From Myxococcales bacterium (GTDB taxonomy: Bacteria > Pseudomonadota > Gammaproteobacteria > DSM-16500): a DNA stretch of 49,392 nt. Below the pieces are notes generated by a model. The model ran no database searches, had not been told where the DNA came from, and saw only the letters and a list, made by a program, of their open reading frames with translations. The DNA lies in the NCBI GenBank assembly GCA_903970525.1, contig CAJCIZ010000221.1, positions 1 to 49,392 on the forward strand, read 5' to 3'. The position numbers and the translations under genes were made by a program. The stretch's first letter is position 1; each line of letters starts with the position of its first letter. Shown here one piece after another: positions 18,777-26,761 of this stretch.

Positions 18777-19352
18777 TTATAATTTCACAGTATAATCTTC
18801 TTGAGCGGCAACTTTATCTTGTGAGAGTTGCCAGTAGGGGAAATCAAAATCTAATTTCGTACGGAAGAGCCCAACAATCAGTGCAGCGAAAAATGATTTT
18901 TTCGTGGCATTGTAGTGTTCGATGCTATCGTTAAAGGATTGCTTAGCATAAGCCAATTTATTTTCTGTGCTGACAATTTCTTCTTGAAGTTGCATTACAT
19001 TTTGGTTGGCTTTGAGATCTGGATATTGTTCGAAGACCAAGTTTATGTTCGATGCAATTTTAGAAATTTGATTTTCTGCGTCGATACGGCCTTGCTCATT
19101 GCCTTGTGCTTTCGCTTGTTGGGCTTGGCTACGAAGTGCGACAACATCTTTTAAGGTTGTTTGCTCGTAGTCCATGTATTTTTTAACGACATTAATCAAA
19201 GATTCGAAAACTTTGTAACGTCTATCTAATTGGATGTCGATTTGTTTTTGATTATTTCGGGTTGCCTCAATCATAGCGATGAGGGTATTGTAAGTCATCA
19301 CGATATAGCCAGCGATAACGAGTAGAACGACAACAATGATGATACCAGTCAT
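18777..19352 (-). CDS. lemA: LemA family protein
   Basis: LemA-family proteins have one N-terminal membrane helix and a helical bundle; their biochemical role is unclear, though they often occur with M48 proteases. The 191-residue protein has a membrane segment at 2-20 (IIIVVVLLVIAGYIV), the family core YNTLIAMIEATRNNQKQIDIQL, then DRRYKVFESLINVVKKYM. The chosen ATG has GGAG upstream. It is the first gene of an apparent operon with htpX and hemH, behind a TATAAT promoter at 19380-19409. Confidence 0.93.
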   Translation of the reverse strand: MTGIIIVVVLLVIAGYIVMTYNTLIAMIEATRNNQKQIDIQLDRRYKVFESLINVVKKYMDYEQTTLKDVVALRSQAQQAKAQGNEQGRIDAENQISKIASNINLVFEQYPDLKANQNVMQLQEEIVSTENKLAYAKQSFNDSIEHYNATKKSFFAALIVGLFRTKLDFDFPYWQLSQDKVAAQEDYTVKL

Positions 19353-19379
19353 AACACACTCCTTTAAACGATTGCATGT

Positions 19380-19409
19380 ATTATAACACTAGAAAAAACT
19401 CTATGACAG
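19380..19409 (-). promoter_or_regulatory. Probable promoter of lemA-htpX-hemH
   Basis: On the minus strand CTGTCA (four of six) is followed after 18 bp by a perfect TATAAT, 28 bp before the lemA start. It overlaps the start codon of the divergent methyltransferase gene, so the two may affect each other. Confidence 0.55.
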
Positions 19410-20065
19410 ACTTAACAATTAATTTAACACCAGAGATTTATACCTACTTACAACGTGTTTCCCTGCGTGAGCCTAAGGTGCTGGAAAAACTGCGCGAACA
19501 AACGCATAAAATGAGCATGTTTCAAATGCAAATTTCGCCGGAGCAAGGGCAGTTTATGGGTTTGTTAGTTGAATTGATCGGGGCGAAAAAGACCTTAGAT
19601 ATTGGCGTTTTTACGGGGTATAGCTCGCTTTCTGTCGCGTTGGCGTTGCCACCGGACGGGAAAGTGATTGGGTGTGATATCAATGGCGAATGGACAAAAA
19701 TTGCGAGGAAATTTTGGGCCGAAGCAGGGGTTGAAAATAAGATTGATTTACGTTTGGCACCGGCGGCTGAAACTCTGCAAGCTTTGATTGATCAAGGGGA
19801 AGCGAATACGTTTGATTTTGCATTCATTGATGCGGATAAATTGAATTATCCTGTTTATTATGAGTTGGTGCTGACGTTGTTACGCCAAGGCGGATTGATT
19901 GCCATTGATAATGTGTTGTGGGGTGGGGATGTGGCGGATCCTAGTGTGCAAGATGATAATACGAAAACACTGAGAGCGTTGAATGAAAAAATTCTGCGGG
20001 ATGAGAGGGTGACAATCAGTATGGTGCCGATTGGGGATGGGGTTACGTTGGCTAGGAAGAGATAG
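19403..20065 (+). CDS. Class I SAM-dependent O-methyltransferase (family 3)
   Basis: This 220-residue protein belongs to the O-methyltransferase family that includes caffeoyl-CoA O-methyltransferases and bacterial catechol-type enzymes; the natural substrate is not evident. It has the SAM motif TLDIGVFTGYSS near 64-75, the acidic residue after strand 2 (IGCDING, about 89-95) and the metal-binding segment FDFAFIDADK (Asp143, Asp145) with DNVLWGGDV further on. I chose ATG 19403 because homologues begin close to TDLTINLTPE; an in-frame ATG at 19376 adds nine residues. Neither start has a good ribosome site. It is divergent from lemA. Confidence 0.85.
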   Translation: MTDLTINLTPEIYTYLQRVSLREPKVLEKLREQTHKMSMFQMQISPEQGQFMGLLVELIGAKKTLDIGVFTGYSSLSVALALPPDGKVIGCDINGEWTKIARKFWAEAGVENKIDLRLAPAAETLQALIDQGEANTFDFAFIDADKLNYPVYYELVLTLLRQGGLIAIDNVLWGGDVADPSVQDDNTKTLRALNEKILRDERVTISMVPIGDGVTLARKR

Positions 20066-20096
20066 AGTCTTAATAGCACCAACCTATAAGGTCTGC

Positions 20097-20150
20097 TGTT
20101 ATTCCCGCGTAGGCGGGAATCCATTCCTACTGTGGCACTTATTTAGTGAG
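20097..20150. repeat. Half copy of the 95-bp palindromic repeat family
   Basis: It starts TGTTATTCCCGCG, has the CCCGC/GCGGG hairpin, and continues ATCCATTCCTACTGTGGCAC. Read in reverse complement, the right half of the 24031-24127 element gives the same sequence, so this copy kept one terminal repeat and part of the interior only. Confidence 0.75.
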
Positions 20151-20264
20151 AGAGGGTAATGTAAGGTGGCCTTTAGAATATTTCGTCGTTCAATAAATTA
20201 AATACATTTGAAGTGTTTTAGGCAGACTGTTTTAATTTTCATAATTTATTATTTGCTCTTTAGT

Positions 20265-20349
20265 GATTTGGTTTGTTATTCAACCAAATCGGACATCTGA
20301 CTTCACTTCGCCACTATCGTTTTGATAAATAATAATTTGTGAATTATTA
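20265..20349. other. Two perfect hairpins in a 367-bp gene-free stretch
   Basis: The gap 20066-20432 holds no convincing gene. Apart from the half repeat at 20097 it has GATTTGGTT/AACCAAATC (20265-20273 with 20282-20290, 8-nt loop) and TAATAATT/AATTATTA (20330-20337 with 20342-20349, 4-nt loop). On the minus strand the second hairpin runs into a T-rich stretch and may terminate the large flavoenzyme gene that ends at 20433. A small RNA is possible but unsupported. Confidence 0.35.
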
Positions 20350-20432
20350 GTCATAACAGCCCATTGGTCATTCTTTGGCCTTTTTTGTGTCTTTAGGTTT
20401 TGCCACCGCCTATGGGAGATGACAAGAATACT

Positions 20433-23400
20433 TTAGACTCTAGCGATCTCATATTCCTTAAACAAATAGTCTACCCATAAACGACTTATATGTTCCTGTA
20501 ATCGATTCTGTACCAACCGGTCATCAATATTATCAAAATCAATTAACTCCAAAGGCTGATCCGGCCAAGAACAAGCAAAAACAGCTTTAGTGCGTTTACC
20601 TGTTTCAGGATCGACTTGCCACTGCAAGCACTGCGCGCAAACGCCTTTCAGCATACATTGCATCGTGCTATAGACAGAGCCAAAAATTCGTGGTTCTTTC
20701 ACTAAGAAATCTTTCAATTGCGCATTACGCGCTTCTTGAAAACGTCTCAACAAAGTCCCATTCCCAATCACATAAATTCTATCGACATCCGATAATGGAA
20801 TCGTCACATTGTTCAGCTTGCCATAAGCATATTGCAACACCGCATCCATCACATCACCATTGCTAGCGTGATCTTGCGGGCGACGCGGTGAAATGGTTTC
20901 ACCTTCTTGCGTATGCCAAATCACCACATCGGCAATTTTTTCTATCGTATCCTGACAATACACTTCAGATTTATTTTTAAAGTTTCCAATATAAACAATT
21001 TTGTTTCCAGCGGATTTTAATGCGCCGCCATAGCTTTCTAACAATGCCAGGCTGAGTTGATTACCCAGAATCAACACTGTCTCATGTTCTTGTGAAATTT
21101 TGCTGCGTACGCCAGTTGGGCCCATCAATGAGATGGGATCGCCGACGCGTAAAGTGGCACAAATTTTTGAGCTAGCGCCCGATTCAATTACAATAAATTT
21201 TAAGGTACCTGCTTCAGGATTTGCGCCGGCAGCAATTAAGGCTAATGGCTCCATTTGCAAACTGGTATGATCAAAATGCTGTGAAAAAGTTTCATAATTT
21301 TGTAAACGATAAAACTGCCCAGGTTGAAAATGCTTTGCAGCCAGTGGTGAATGCACAGTGAGCTCAAGCACTTGGTCTGTGCGTCGCACAATTTTTTCAA
21401 GAGTAGACGTAAACAGGTTTTCGATTTTTTGTGCAAATGACGTATATTCATTTTCGTCAGCTTTTTTTCCTAATTTATCTTTTAAGACTTCTAAAATTTT
21501 AGGGTACGTACGCAATCCTGAGGCAATGGCTTTTACAACGCTGCCATGAAACACAGGATGCGTATCACCAATTAAACTGACGCGGTAATCATGATGTTGA
21601 TACGAAGTAAACGGACCAAATTCATTTTCTTTGCAGTGTGAAATACCATGTGGAATAGTTAATTGATTATTGTTTTCTTCATAATGTTGATATTGTACAC
21701 CTTGGCGTTTGAATGTGCCTTTATGTTCAAATTCATAAGCAATATTAGGTTGCGTACCTGTTGCGACAAAAATCGATCGTGCTGGAATGCGGATATCTTC
21801 TCTCAACGTTTCCCATTCGTCAGGACTTTTTCGGACGCGTCTATGGCAAATTAATGTTTCCACATGACCAAATTGATTTAAATCAACGAGAGAAGGTTCT
21901 AAGGCTTCAGCATAATAAATGCCTTCTTCTAAGGCTTTTTTCAATTCATCGTGATTATTAATATAGGCAGGTGATTCTTGCATCATGCGACGATAGACAA
22001 TTGTGACACCGCCCCATTGACGAATCAGTTTTAAAAAATCAGGTTGCGTTTTTTGTTCTGCAGCGCGTTGGCGTTCTTTGCGTACCGCTTTGCCATGATT
22101 TAAAAATTCTTCTAAGATTTCACGCGAAGCAGGGTCGAGTGGATTCAACACATGTTCTTCACCGAATGTTTCGATTAGAGTTTCATAGCGAGTTAATGTT
22201 TTTTCTACTTGGCGAATATAATACGCTTGTACTTCTGTGGCAGTATCTACACCGGTTAAACCACCGCCGATCACAACAGCAGGCAAGCGAACTTGTAAAT
22301 TGGTGAGACTGCTGGATTTCGCTGCATTGCCTAATTGTAATGCCATCAAAAAATCATTAGCTTGTCGCATGCCTGGCGCAAGACTGCCAGGAATCGGTAA
22401 AGCTTTCGGCAGACCCGCACCAACGGCTATGACAAAATGATCAAAGCCCATATTCCAGGCATCGTGAATCGTAACCGTTCCGCCAAAGCGCACACTGCCA
22501 AAAACTTGGAAGTGAGGCTTACGCATCAAACTAATATAAATTAATTTCAGGAAATTTTTATCCCAGCGCACAGTAATGCCATATTCTGCAACACCGCCAA
22601 ATCCTGCCATAAGACGTTCATCTAAGTTTTCTTTTAAATCGTCAAATTGATAAATCGGATCGGTTAAAAGTTTTTTTGCCAAGGGTTCAATTTTAAGTCC
22701 ATCAAATCCTACGACAGCAAAACCTTCTAACAATAAATGGTGGGCGAGGGTAAATCCTGCAGGCCCCATGCCCGCAACCATCACTTTGAGGCCGTTATAT
22801 GGCTTCATGACAAATTGTTTTTGTCGCAAGGGGTTCCAGCGAGTTAAAAGATCATAAATTTCCACACCCCAAGGCAGATGTAACACATCGGTTAAGACGC
22901 CTGTTTCAATTTGTGGAATGTTCACGGGATCTTGTTTTTGATAAATGCAGGATTTCATGCAGTCATTACAAATTCTATGACCGGTTGCGGGACACATAGG
23001 ATTATCAACCATGACCATCGCAAGTGACGCTAAGGTATGTCCATCGCGTTTCAACAAATTCATTTCAGAAATTTTTTCTTCTAAAGGACAGCCAGTGAGA
23101 ATTGTTTCTAGCGGATTTTTTTTGAGTCCTTGTGAAGGATCGCCTTTTTTGACGGGAAAACCTTTAGAACAAAAGTCACCATCGTGATCGTGACAATAAA
23201 TGCAGTAATTGACTTCATCTTGTCTTTCGCGCGCAGTCATGCGTGGATCTGTTAACTTAAAGCCATCGCGCAAACGAAATTGTGAGTCGGATACAGTTAA
23301 ACGATCTAATTTATTATCCGAAATAGAAACCGTCGGTACTAAATTATTATATTCCAACCGTTCTGGAATACGAAAACTAGTCCAATTGGCGGTGAGTTTT

Positions 23401-23945
23401 TTACCTTCTGCTGAAAGCATCGCTTGTACACACCACTGCGTGAGTTTTTCAATTTCTGCTGAAGAGTGTTCTGCATTCGCGATGTATTGATTGGCGAGTA
23501 GGGCGATAGCGAGTTCTTTATCTTCTGTTTGCACGGAAGCTTTTTGAAGGGCTTCATTCAACCACTGATTTAAGCTGGTAAAGTCGGGATAATTTTCTGC
23601 TTTGTTAAGTTGCTTTTTTGCGAGTCGCAACACAAAATATTTTTTAAAAGCAGAGATGGGATTGAATGCTAATGTTTTAGCTTGCGCAAGGGCGGCAGCT
23701 TCTTCAATGTCGAATAACTCTGCCAAAAAAGATTCTAATATCAAACCACACGCAATCAGTAACTCGCTGACTTCCAGTGGTGAAAATGGTTTGGATTCTT
23801 GGCGATACGCAATTAAATCATCATGTAGTGCGCTGTTGGCTTTTTTAAGCTGAGAAAGAAATTTTTCATCGAGTCGTGTTAATCCCGGGGCATGAAATAA
23901 TTCCGCAAAGGTAAAACCTGATAATTTCAGCGTTGGGTTGGGCAT
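20433..23945 (-). CDS. Fusion flavoenzyme: GltD-like FAD/NAD(P) oxidoreductase plus PyrK-like electron-transfer domain
   Basis: This 1170-residue protein joins two electron-transfer modules. After an N-terminal helical part of about 240 residues come Cys-rich segments (YCIYCHDHDGDFC near 248-260, and ICNDCMKSC near 325-333) that probably hold iron-sulfur clusters, as in the N-terminal part of glutamate synthase small subunits. An FAD-binding motif (VAGMGPAGF, near 386-395) and an NAD(P)-binding motif (VVIGGGLTGVDTA, near 553-565) follow. The last third resembles ferredoxin-NADP reductase/PyrK folds (HFQPGQFYRL) and ends with a CMLKGVCAQC...C [2Fe-2S]-type motif near 1097-1125. The order mimics NfnB-NfnA (SudA-SudB) in one chain. 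Substrate and partners are unknown; no neighbour indicates a pathway. Confidence 0.75.
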   Translation of the reverse strand: MPNPTLKLSGFTFAELFHAPGLTRLDEKFLSQLKKANSALHDDLIAYRQESKPFSPLEVSELLIACGLILESFLAELFDIEEAAALAQAKTLAFNPISAFKKYFVLRLAKKQLNKAENYPDFTSLNQWLNEALQKASVQTEDKELAIALLANQYIANAEHSSAEIEKLTQWCVQAMLSAEGKKLTANWTSFRIPERLEYNNLVPTVSISDNKLDRLTVSDSQFRLRDGFKLTDPRMTARERQDEVNYCIYCHDHDGDFCSKGFPVKKGDPSQGLKKNPLETILTGCPLEEKISEMNLLKRDGHTLASLAMVMVDNPMCPATGHRICNDCMKSCIYQKQDPVNIPQIETGVLTDVLHLPWGVEIYDLLTRWNPLRQKQFVMKPYNGLKVMVAGMGPAGFTLAHHLLLEGFAVVGFDGLKIEPLAKKLLTDPIYQFDDLKENLDERLMAGFGGVAEYGITVRWDKNFLKLIYISLMRKPHFQVFGSVRFGGTVTIHDAWNMGFDHFVIAVGAGLPKALPIPGSLAPGMRQANDFLMALQLGNAAKSSSLTNLQVRLPAVVIGGGLTGVDTATEVQAYYIRQVEKTLTRYETLIETFGEEHVLNPLDPASREILEEFLNHGKAVRKERQRAAEQKTQPDFLKLIRQWGGVTIVYRRMMQESPAYINNHDELKKALEEGIYYAEALEPSLVDLNQFGHVETLICHRRVRKSPDEWETLREDIRIPARSIFVATGTQPNIAYEFEHKGTFKRQGVQYQHYEENNNQLTIPHGISHCKENEFGPFTSYQHHDYRVSLIGDTHPVFHGSVVKAIASGLRTYPKILEVLKDKLGKKADENEYTSFAQKIENLFTSTLEKIVRRTDQVLELTVHSPLAAKHFQPGQFYRLQNYETFSQHFDHTSLQMEPLALIAAGANPEAGTLKFIVIESGASSKICATLRVGDPISLMGPTGVRSKISQEHETVLILGNQLSLALLESYGGALKSAGNKIVYIGNFKNKSEVYCQDTIEKIADVVIWHTQEGETISPRRPQDHASNGDVMDAVLQYAYGKLNNVTIPLSDVDRIYVIGNGTLLRRFQEARNAQLKDFLVKEPRIFGSVYSTMQCMLKGVCAQCLQWQVDPETGKRTKAVFACSWPDQPLELIDFDNIDDRLVQNRLQEHISRLWVDYLFKEYEIARV

Positions 23946-24030
23946 ATTTTTTCTTAATAGACAAGATGATGGCCTGAATTATAAGGGAATAATGCCGGTG
24001 TGTCATCAAATGACGATAGACAGCAAACTC

Positions 24031-24127
24031 TGTCATCCCCGCACAGGCGGGGATCCATTATTCCGCGTCACTCATCGCTAAGTGAGTGCCACAGTAGGAA
24101 TGGATTCCCGCCTGCGCGGTAATGACA
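24031..24127. repeat. Full palindromic repeat element (about 97 bp)
   Basis: The ends TGTCATCCCCGC and GCGGTAATGACA are parts of imperfect terminal inverted repeats of about 30 bp, each also able to fold into its own small hairpin. The interior holds a further hairpin (CACTCA/TGAGTG). It lies between two minus-strand genes. The same layout is seen at 41616-41710. Confidence 0.85.
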
Positions 24128-24138
24128 CATCACACTAC

Positions 24139-24867
24139 TTATTTCTTTAATTGCTGAGCACCCAGAAGCTGAGACAAATCGTGCGTTGCAGAACTGCGTG
24201 TCAGGGTGCTTAGCAGATTAGGGTTAGAGTGTGAAAGCAATCTTACCATACCATTTGTAGGTAATTCTGGTACGCCATCATCACTATAATTTGTAATGGG
24301 TGTATTCACACCGTCATCGGAGTCTTTCAGCGACGGAGATTGTTGTGGTTGCGTTTCTTCAGGGCTAGAGACTAGCTGCACAGTCCCATTCGAACTGTGC
24401 TGGGATAAATCATACAGGTCAGAATCAGTGCGATAGGGGTGATTTTCTTTGAATGTGAGTGACGATGAATCAAATAAGTTGTCGCTTTCTACTATCGGAG
24501 TATTAGCTCCCATCAATAAAGGTGATGGATAAGGTGTTTGTGATGCTTCCTTGGCGTCTTTTGTTAATAATGATCGGCCAACACTGAGCTTCATGGCGAT
24601 ATCTGCTGAGCTAGAAGACGACGACGATGATGATGACGATGGAGAAGATGGTAAATCTATGGGAGACGGTAATCTTGTTGAAGAAATTCTTCGAAAGGCG
24701 CTTGATGATGGCTTATGAGTTAAGAATCGTTCCTGTCTTATTGGAGTTGAATTTGGCGAAGGTGAGACAGGCGTCGATGGCGGAGAAAGATCACTCTCTT
24801 CATTTTCAGCGTGTTCAGATGCAGAATCATTGGAATTTTTTGTTAATTTTAACTTTTTAGGTGGCAT
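24139..24867 (-). CDS. Ser/Pro-rich low-complexity protein, candidate secreted effector
   Basis: I recognise no known family in this 242-residue protein. It is strongly enriched in Ser, Pro, Thr, Asn and Asp, has no signal peptide or membrane segment, and starts with a basic PPKKLKL stretch resembling a monopartite nuclear localisation signal. An 11-Ser run (77-87) is encoded by TCG/TCA triplet repeats, and SDDGV occurs twice. The composition suggests a disordered, eukaryote-like protein. AAGGAGAG lies about 8 bp before the ATG, and a PmrA-box-like site lies 57 bp upstream (24924-24943). In Legionella and Coxiella such sites mark many type IVB effector genes; secretion here is inference only. 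Confidence 0.7.
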   Translation of the reverse strand: MPPKKLKLTKNSNDSASEHAENEESDLSPPSTPVSPSPNSTPIRQERFLTHKPSSSAFRRISSTRLPSPIDLPSSPSSSSSSSSSSSADIAMKLSVGRSLLTKDAKEASQTPYPSPLLMGANTPIVESDNLFDSSSLTFKENHPYRTDSDLYDLSQHSSNGTVQLVSSPEETQPQQSPSLKDSDDGVNTPITNYSDDGVPELPTNGMVRLLSHSNPNLLSTLTRSSATHDLSQLLGAQQLKK

Positions 24868-24923
24868 CGAACAATCTCTCCTTGAGTAGGATTTGAAAAA
24901 AGTAGCGACTATGGTATGACATC

Positions 24924-24943
24924 ATTATTAAGGTTTTCTTAAG
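24924..24943 (-). promoter_or_regulatory. PmrA-box-like tandem site
   Basis: On the minus strand the half-sites CTTAAGAAA and CTTAATAAT stand 2 bp apart. The Legionella/Coxiella PmrA consensus is two cTTAATatT halves separated by 2 bp; the halves here match six and eight of nine positions. It lies 57 bp before the Ser-rich gene, with -10-like sequence (CATAGT) downstream. Confidence 0.5.
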
Positions 24944-25112
24944 TCTGTTTAGTGGGAGAGGGTGGGTGAGGGTAAATTGCAATCATATAGATCAATCCAG
25001 TGGCGTAAATTCTGCTAAACTATAATATGAAGGTTTTAAAATAAGAAGCACAATAATATTGTATAAAATCAATAATATAAAATAATAACACTCCACCCAA
25101 ACCGAGGCTACC

Positions 25113-26156
25113 ATGACTGGATCCAGCAACAAATTACCAACCGATGCGCCCTCATACGGGTCAGCAGATAACGTCACTTTAACGATGCCGATTCCCTCAG
25201 ACTCAACCCAAGACTTCGCAGCCGAGCTGCTAGCAAAAAAGCCAAACCAAAACATTTTATGCAAAGGATTTTTAGAAACCGTTAAACGCTGCTTAGATTC
25301 TGAATTTGCCGCGACAAATACCGCGACCGTGGCATTACCTAGCGTATTTAATACAGTAGCAAGTACATTCCCAGATGTATTTTCTTCTTCTCGACTGCAA
25401 GCAACATCAGGCGGTGGCATATTTTTATTTACGTCTATGATGACGGCAGTCTTATTAAAAAAAGCATTTAAAGGCGAACAATATCATCGAGTCGTTGATG
25501 ATCTCATTAAAAATGCGCCTTTATTTGCATTCAATTTTAATGTGGCATACATGGCTGGCGCAGATATCGCTGCAAAAATACTTGCAGATAAAACAGTTTC
25601 AACCAATGATCCCGGTGTGATTACGGGTATCTCATTATTGCTGGCAGTCTCATTTGCTTATGGTGTGACGATTTGCTACGGTCAAGGACGTGAGCAGACA
25701 AGTGCTTTTTTTAAAGCGACCAATAAGATTTCTTTTGCGCTGACAGTCGGAAATCTTCTGCGTGACTGTATTCGTGCCTATAATTTTTCTCCGTCCACCG
25801 AAGAAGAATCTTCTACCGCACAACAAGCCTTATCTTATGCGCCATTGATTTTGTCAGCCATGATGGCAATTAGTACAATTTGTGCTTCGATCAATCCCAG
25901 CTTACCTAGACGTATAGCCGCGCTCAATGCAGCGATTTATCAATGTGGCACCGTTTTTGAATCTTTTGATTATGATCAAGCCAGAGTGCTTTCATTGGTC
26001 GATGTAGGCGCTAGAGCTGTAGTCGGCGCAGGCTTATGTGTTGTATCATGTCGCCCTAAGCAATATGAGTTGATCACGCAACATCTGCGAATCACGGAAG
26101 ATCCAGAGAAAGGTCAGGAAGATGAGAAGCATGCATCACCTAAAAGCACACCTTAA
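25113..26156 (+). CDS. Multi-pass membrane protein of unknown function
   Basis: No family was recognised for this 347-residue protein. A hydrophilic N terminus (1-95) is followed by about six hydrophobic segments (near 101-116, 136-156, 169-189, 206-218, 241-260, 299-313) and a charged tail (EDPEKGQEDEKHASPKSTP). GAGG lies just before the ATG; a TATAAT at 25021 has no good -35 partner. It diverges from the Ser-rich gene, and the secreted-protein gene at 26173 starts 16 bp after it, so those two are probably co-transcribed. Such lineage-specific membrane proteins are common among Legionellales effectors, but nothing here proves secretion. Confidence 0.7.
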   Translation: MTGSSNKLPTDAPSYGSADNVTLTMPIPSDSTQDFAAELLAKKPNQNILCKGFLETVKRCLDSEFAATNTATVALPSVFNTVASTFPDVFSSSRLQATSGGGIFLFTSMMTAVLLKKAFKGEQYHRVVDDLIKNAPLFAFNFNVAYMAGADIAAKILADKTVSTNDPGVITGISLLLAVSFAYGVTICYGQGREQTSAFFKATNKISFALTVGNLLRDCIRAYNFSPSTEEESSTAQQALSYAPLILSAMMAISTICASINPSLPRRIAALNAAIYQCGTVFESFDYDQARVLSLVDVGARAVVGAGLCVVSCRPKQYELITQHLRITEDPEKGQEDEKHASPKSTP

Positions 26157-26172
26157 TATTGGAGTAAGTGTT

Positions 26173-26682
26173 ATGTTGAAATATGTAAAATATCTGAGTT
26201 TGATTTTAATGCTGATCTCATTCTCTGCTTTTGCGAGTGAATCGGCGAGTTACTTCTACGTACAGGCTTCCGAGTCTGCGACTTTGCAACCGGTTGCAAA
26301 TAAAACAGGTGTTTATACGCTGACTTTAAAAAAGGTTCAGCCTTATATTCACTATATGAGTGACAGACCCAATCGCATGACGGGGCTTATGTCTACAGAC
26401 AAATTCTATAACGCTTGGTATAAAGGTCATAACTCCTTTGCAAAAGATGCGCCAAATGTCAGCTTATCTGGCATGAAATTACATGGAGTGTACAATCAAA
26501 AACTGGTCACTTTCGTGATCGCCTTAACTAACCCGACATATAATCCCAAAAAAGAAGAAATCACCTATGAAGCCAAAGCTTTGGGCAACGAAGGCGATTT
26601 TATCCCCAATAAACCGGTGACTTTGCAGCATGTAGTATTGTTTTTAGACAGTGGTTGGTGCCCTAGTTGTTGCTGTGGTTAA
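26173..26682 (+). CDS. Secreted protein of unknown function with Cys-rich tail
   Basis: This 169-residue precursor has a Sec signal peptide (MLKYVKYLSLILMLISFSAFA, cleavage near 21) and a mature domain with YIHYMSDRPNRMTG and a predicted beta-rich body, ending in CPSCCCG. The only Cys residues of the protein are those four near the end, suggesting a metal site or disulfides. I recall similar SDRP-containing periplasmic proteins as uncharacterised. The ATG at 26173 is preferred because GGAG lies 8 bp before it and the signal peptide begins there; an upstream in-frame ATG at 26122 would bury it. It follows the membrane-protein gene by 16 bp. Confidence 0.78.
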   Translation: MLKYVKYLSLILMLISFSAFASESASYFYVQASESATLQPVANKTGVYTLTLKKVQPYIHYMSDRPNRMTGLMSTDKFYNAWYKGHNSFAKDAPNVSLSGMKLHGVYNQKLVTFVIALTNPTYNPKKEEITYEAKALGNEGDFIPNKPVTLQHVVLFLDSGWCPSCCCG

Positions 26683-26693
26683 TACCATTCGCC

Positions 26694-26721
26694 CTTGAAA
26701 CTCACCATTTCATCCCCACTT
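26694..26721 (+). promoter_or_regulatory. Sigma-32 heat-shock promoter of htpG
   Basis: CTTGAAA (26694-26700), 13 bp, then CCCCACTT (26714-26721) matches the RpoH consensus CTTGAAA-N11-16-CCCCATnT with a perfect -35 and seven of eight positions counting n as free. It lies 40 bp before the htpG start. Confidence 0.85.
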
Positions 26722-26761
26722 ATAGACTCATAGTCAATCAATGAGAGGAGTTATATCGAGT

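Noticed and set aside
24992-25420. 142-codon minus-strand frame opposite the start of the multi-pass membrane gene
   Set aside because: It lies antisense to a frame with a good ribosome site and has no supporting start signals or recognisable domains.
26152-26160. Single CTTAATATT before the secreted-protein gene, matching one PmrA half-site exactly
   Set aside because: No second half-site lies 2 bp away, and it overlaps the stop codon of the preceding gene. A single 9-mer in AT-rich DNA is expected by chance.
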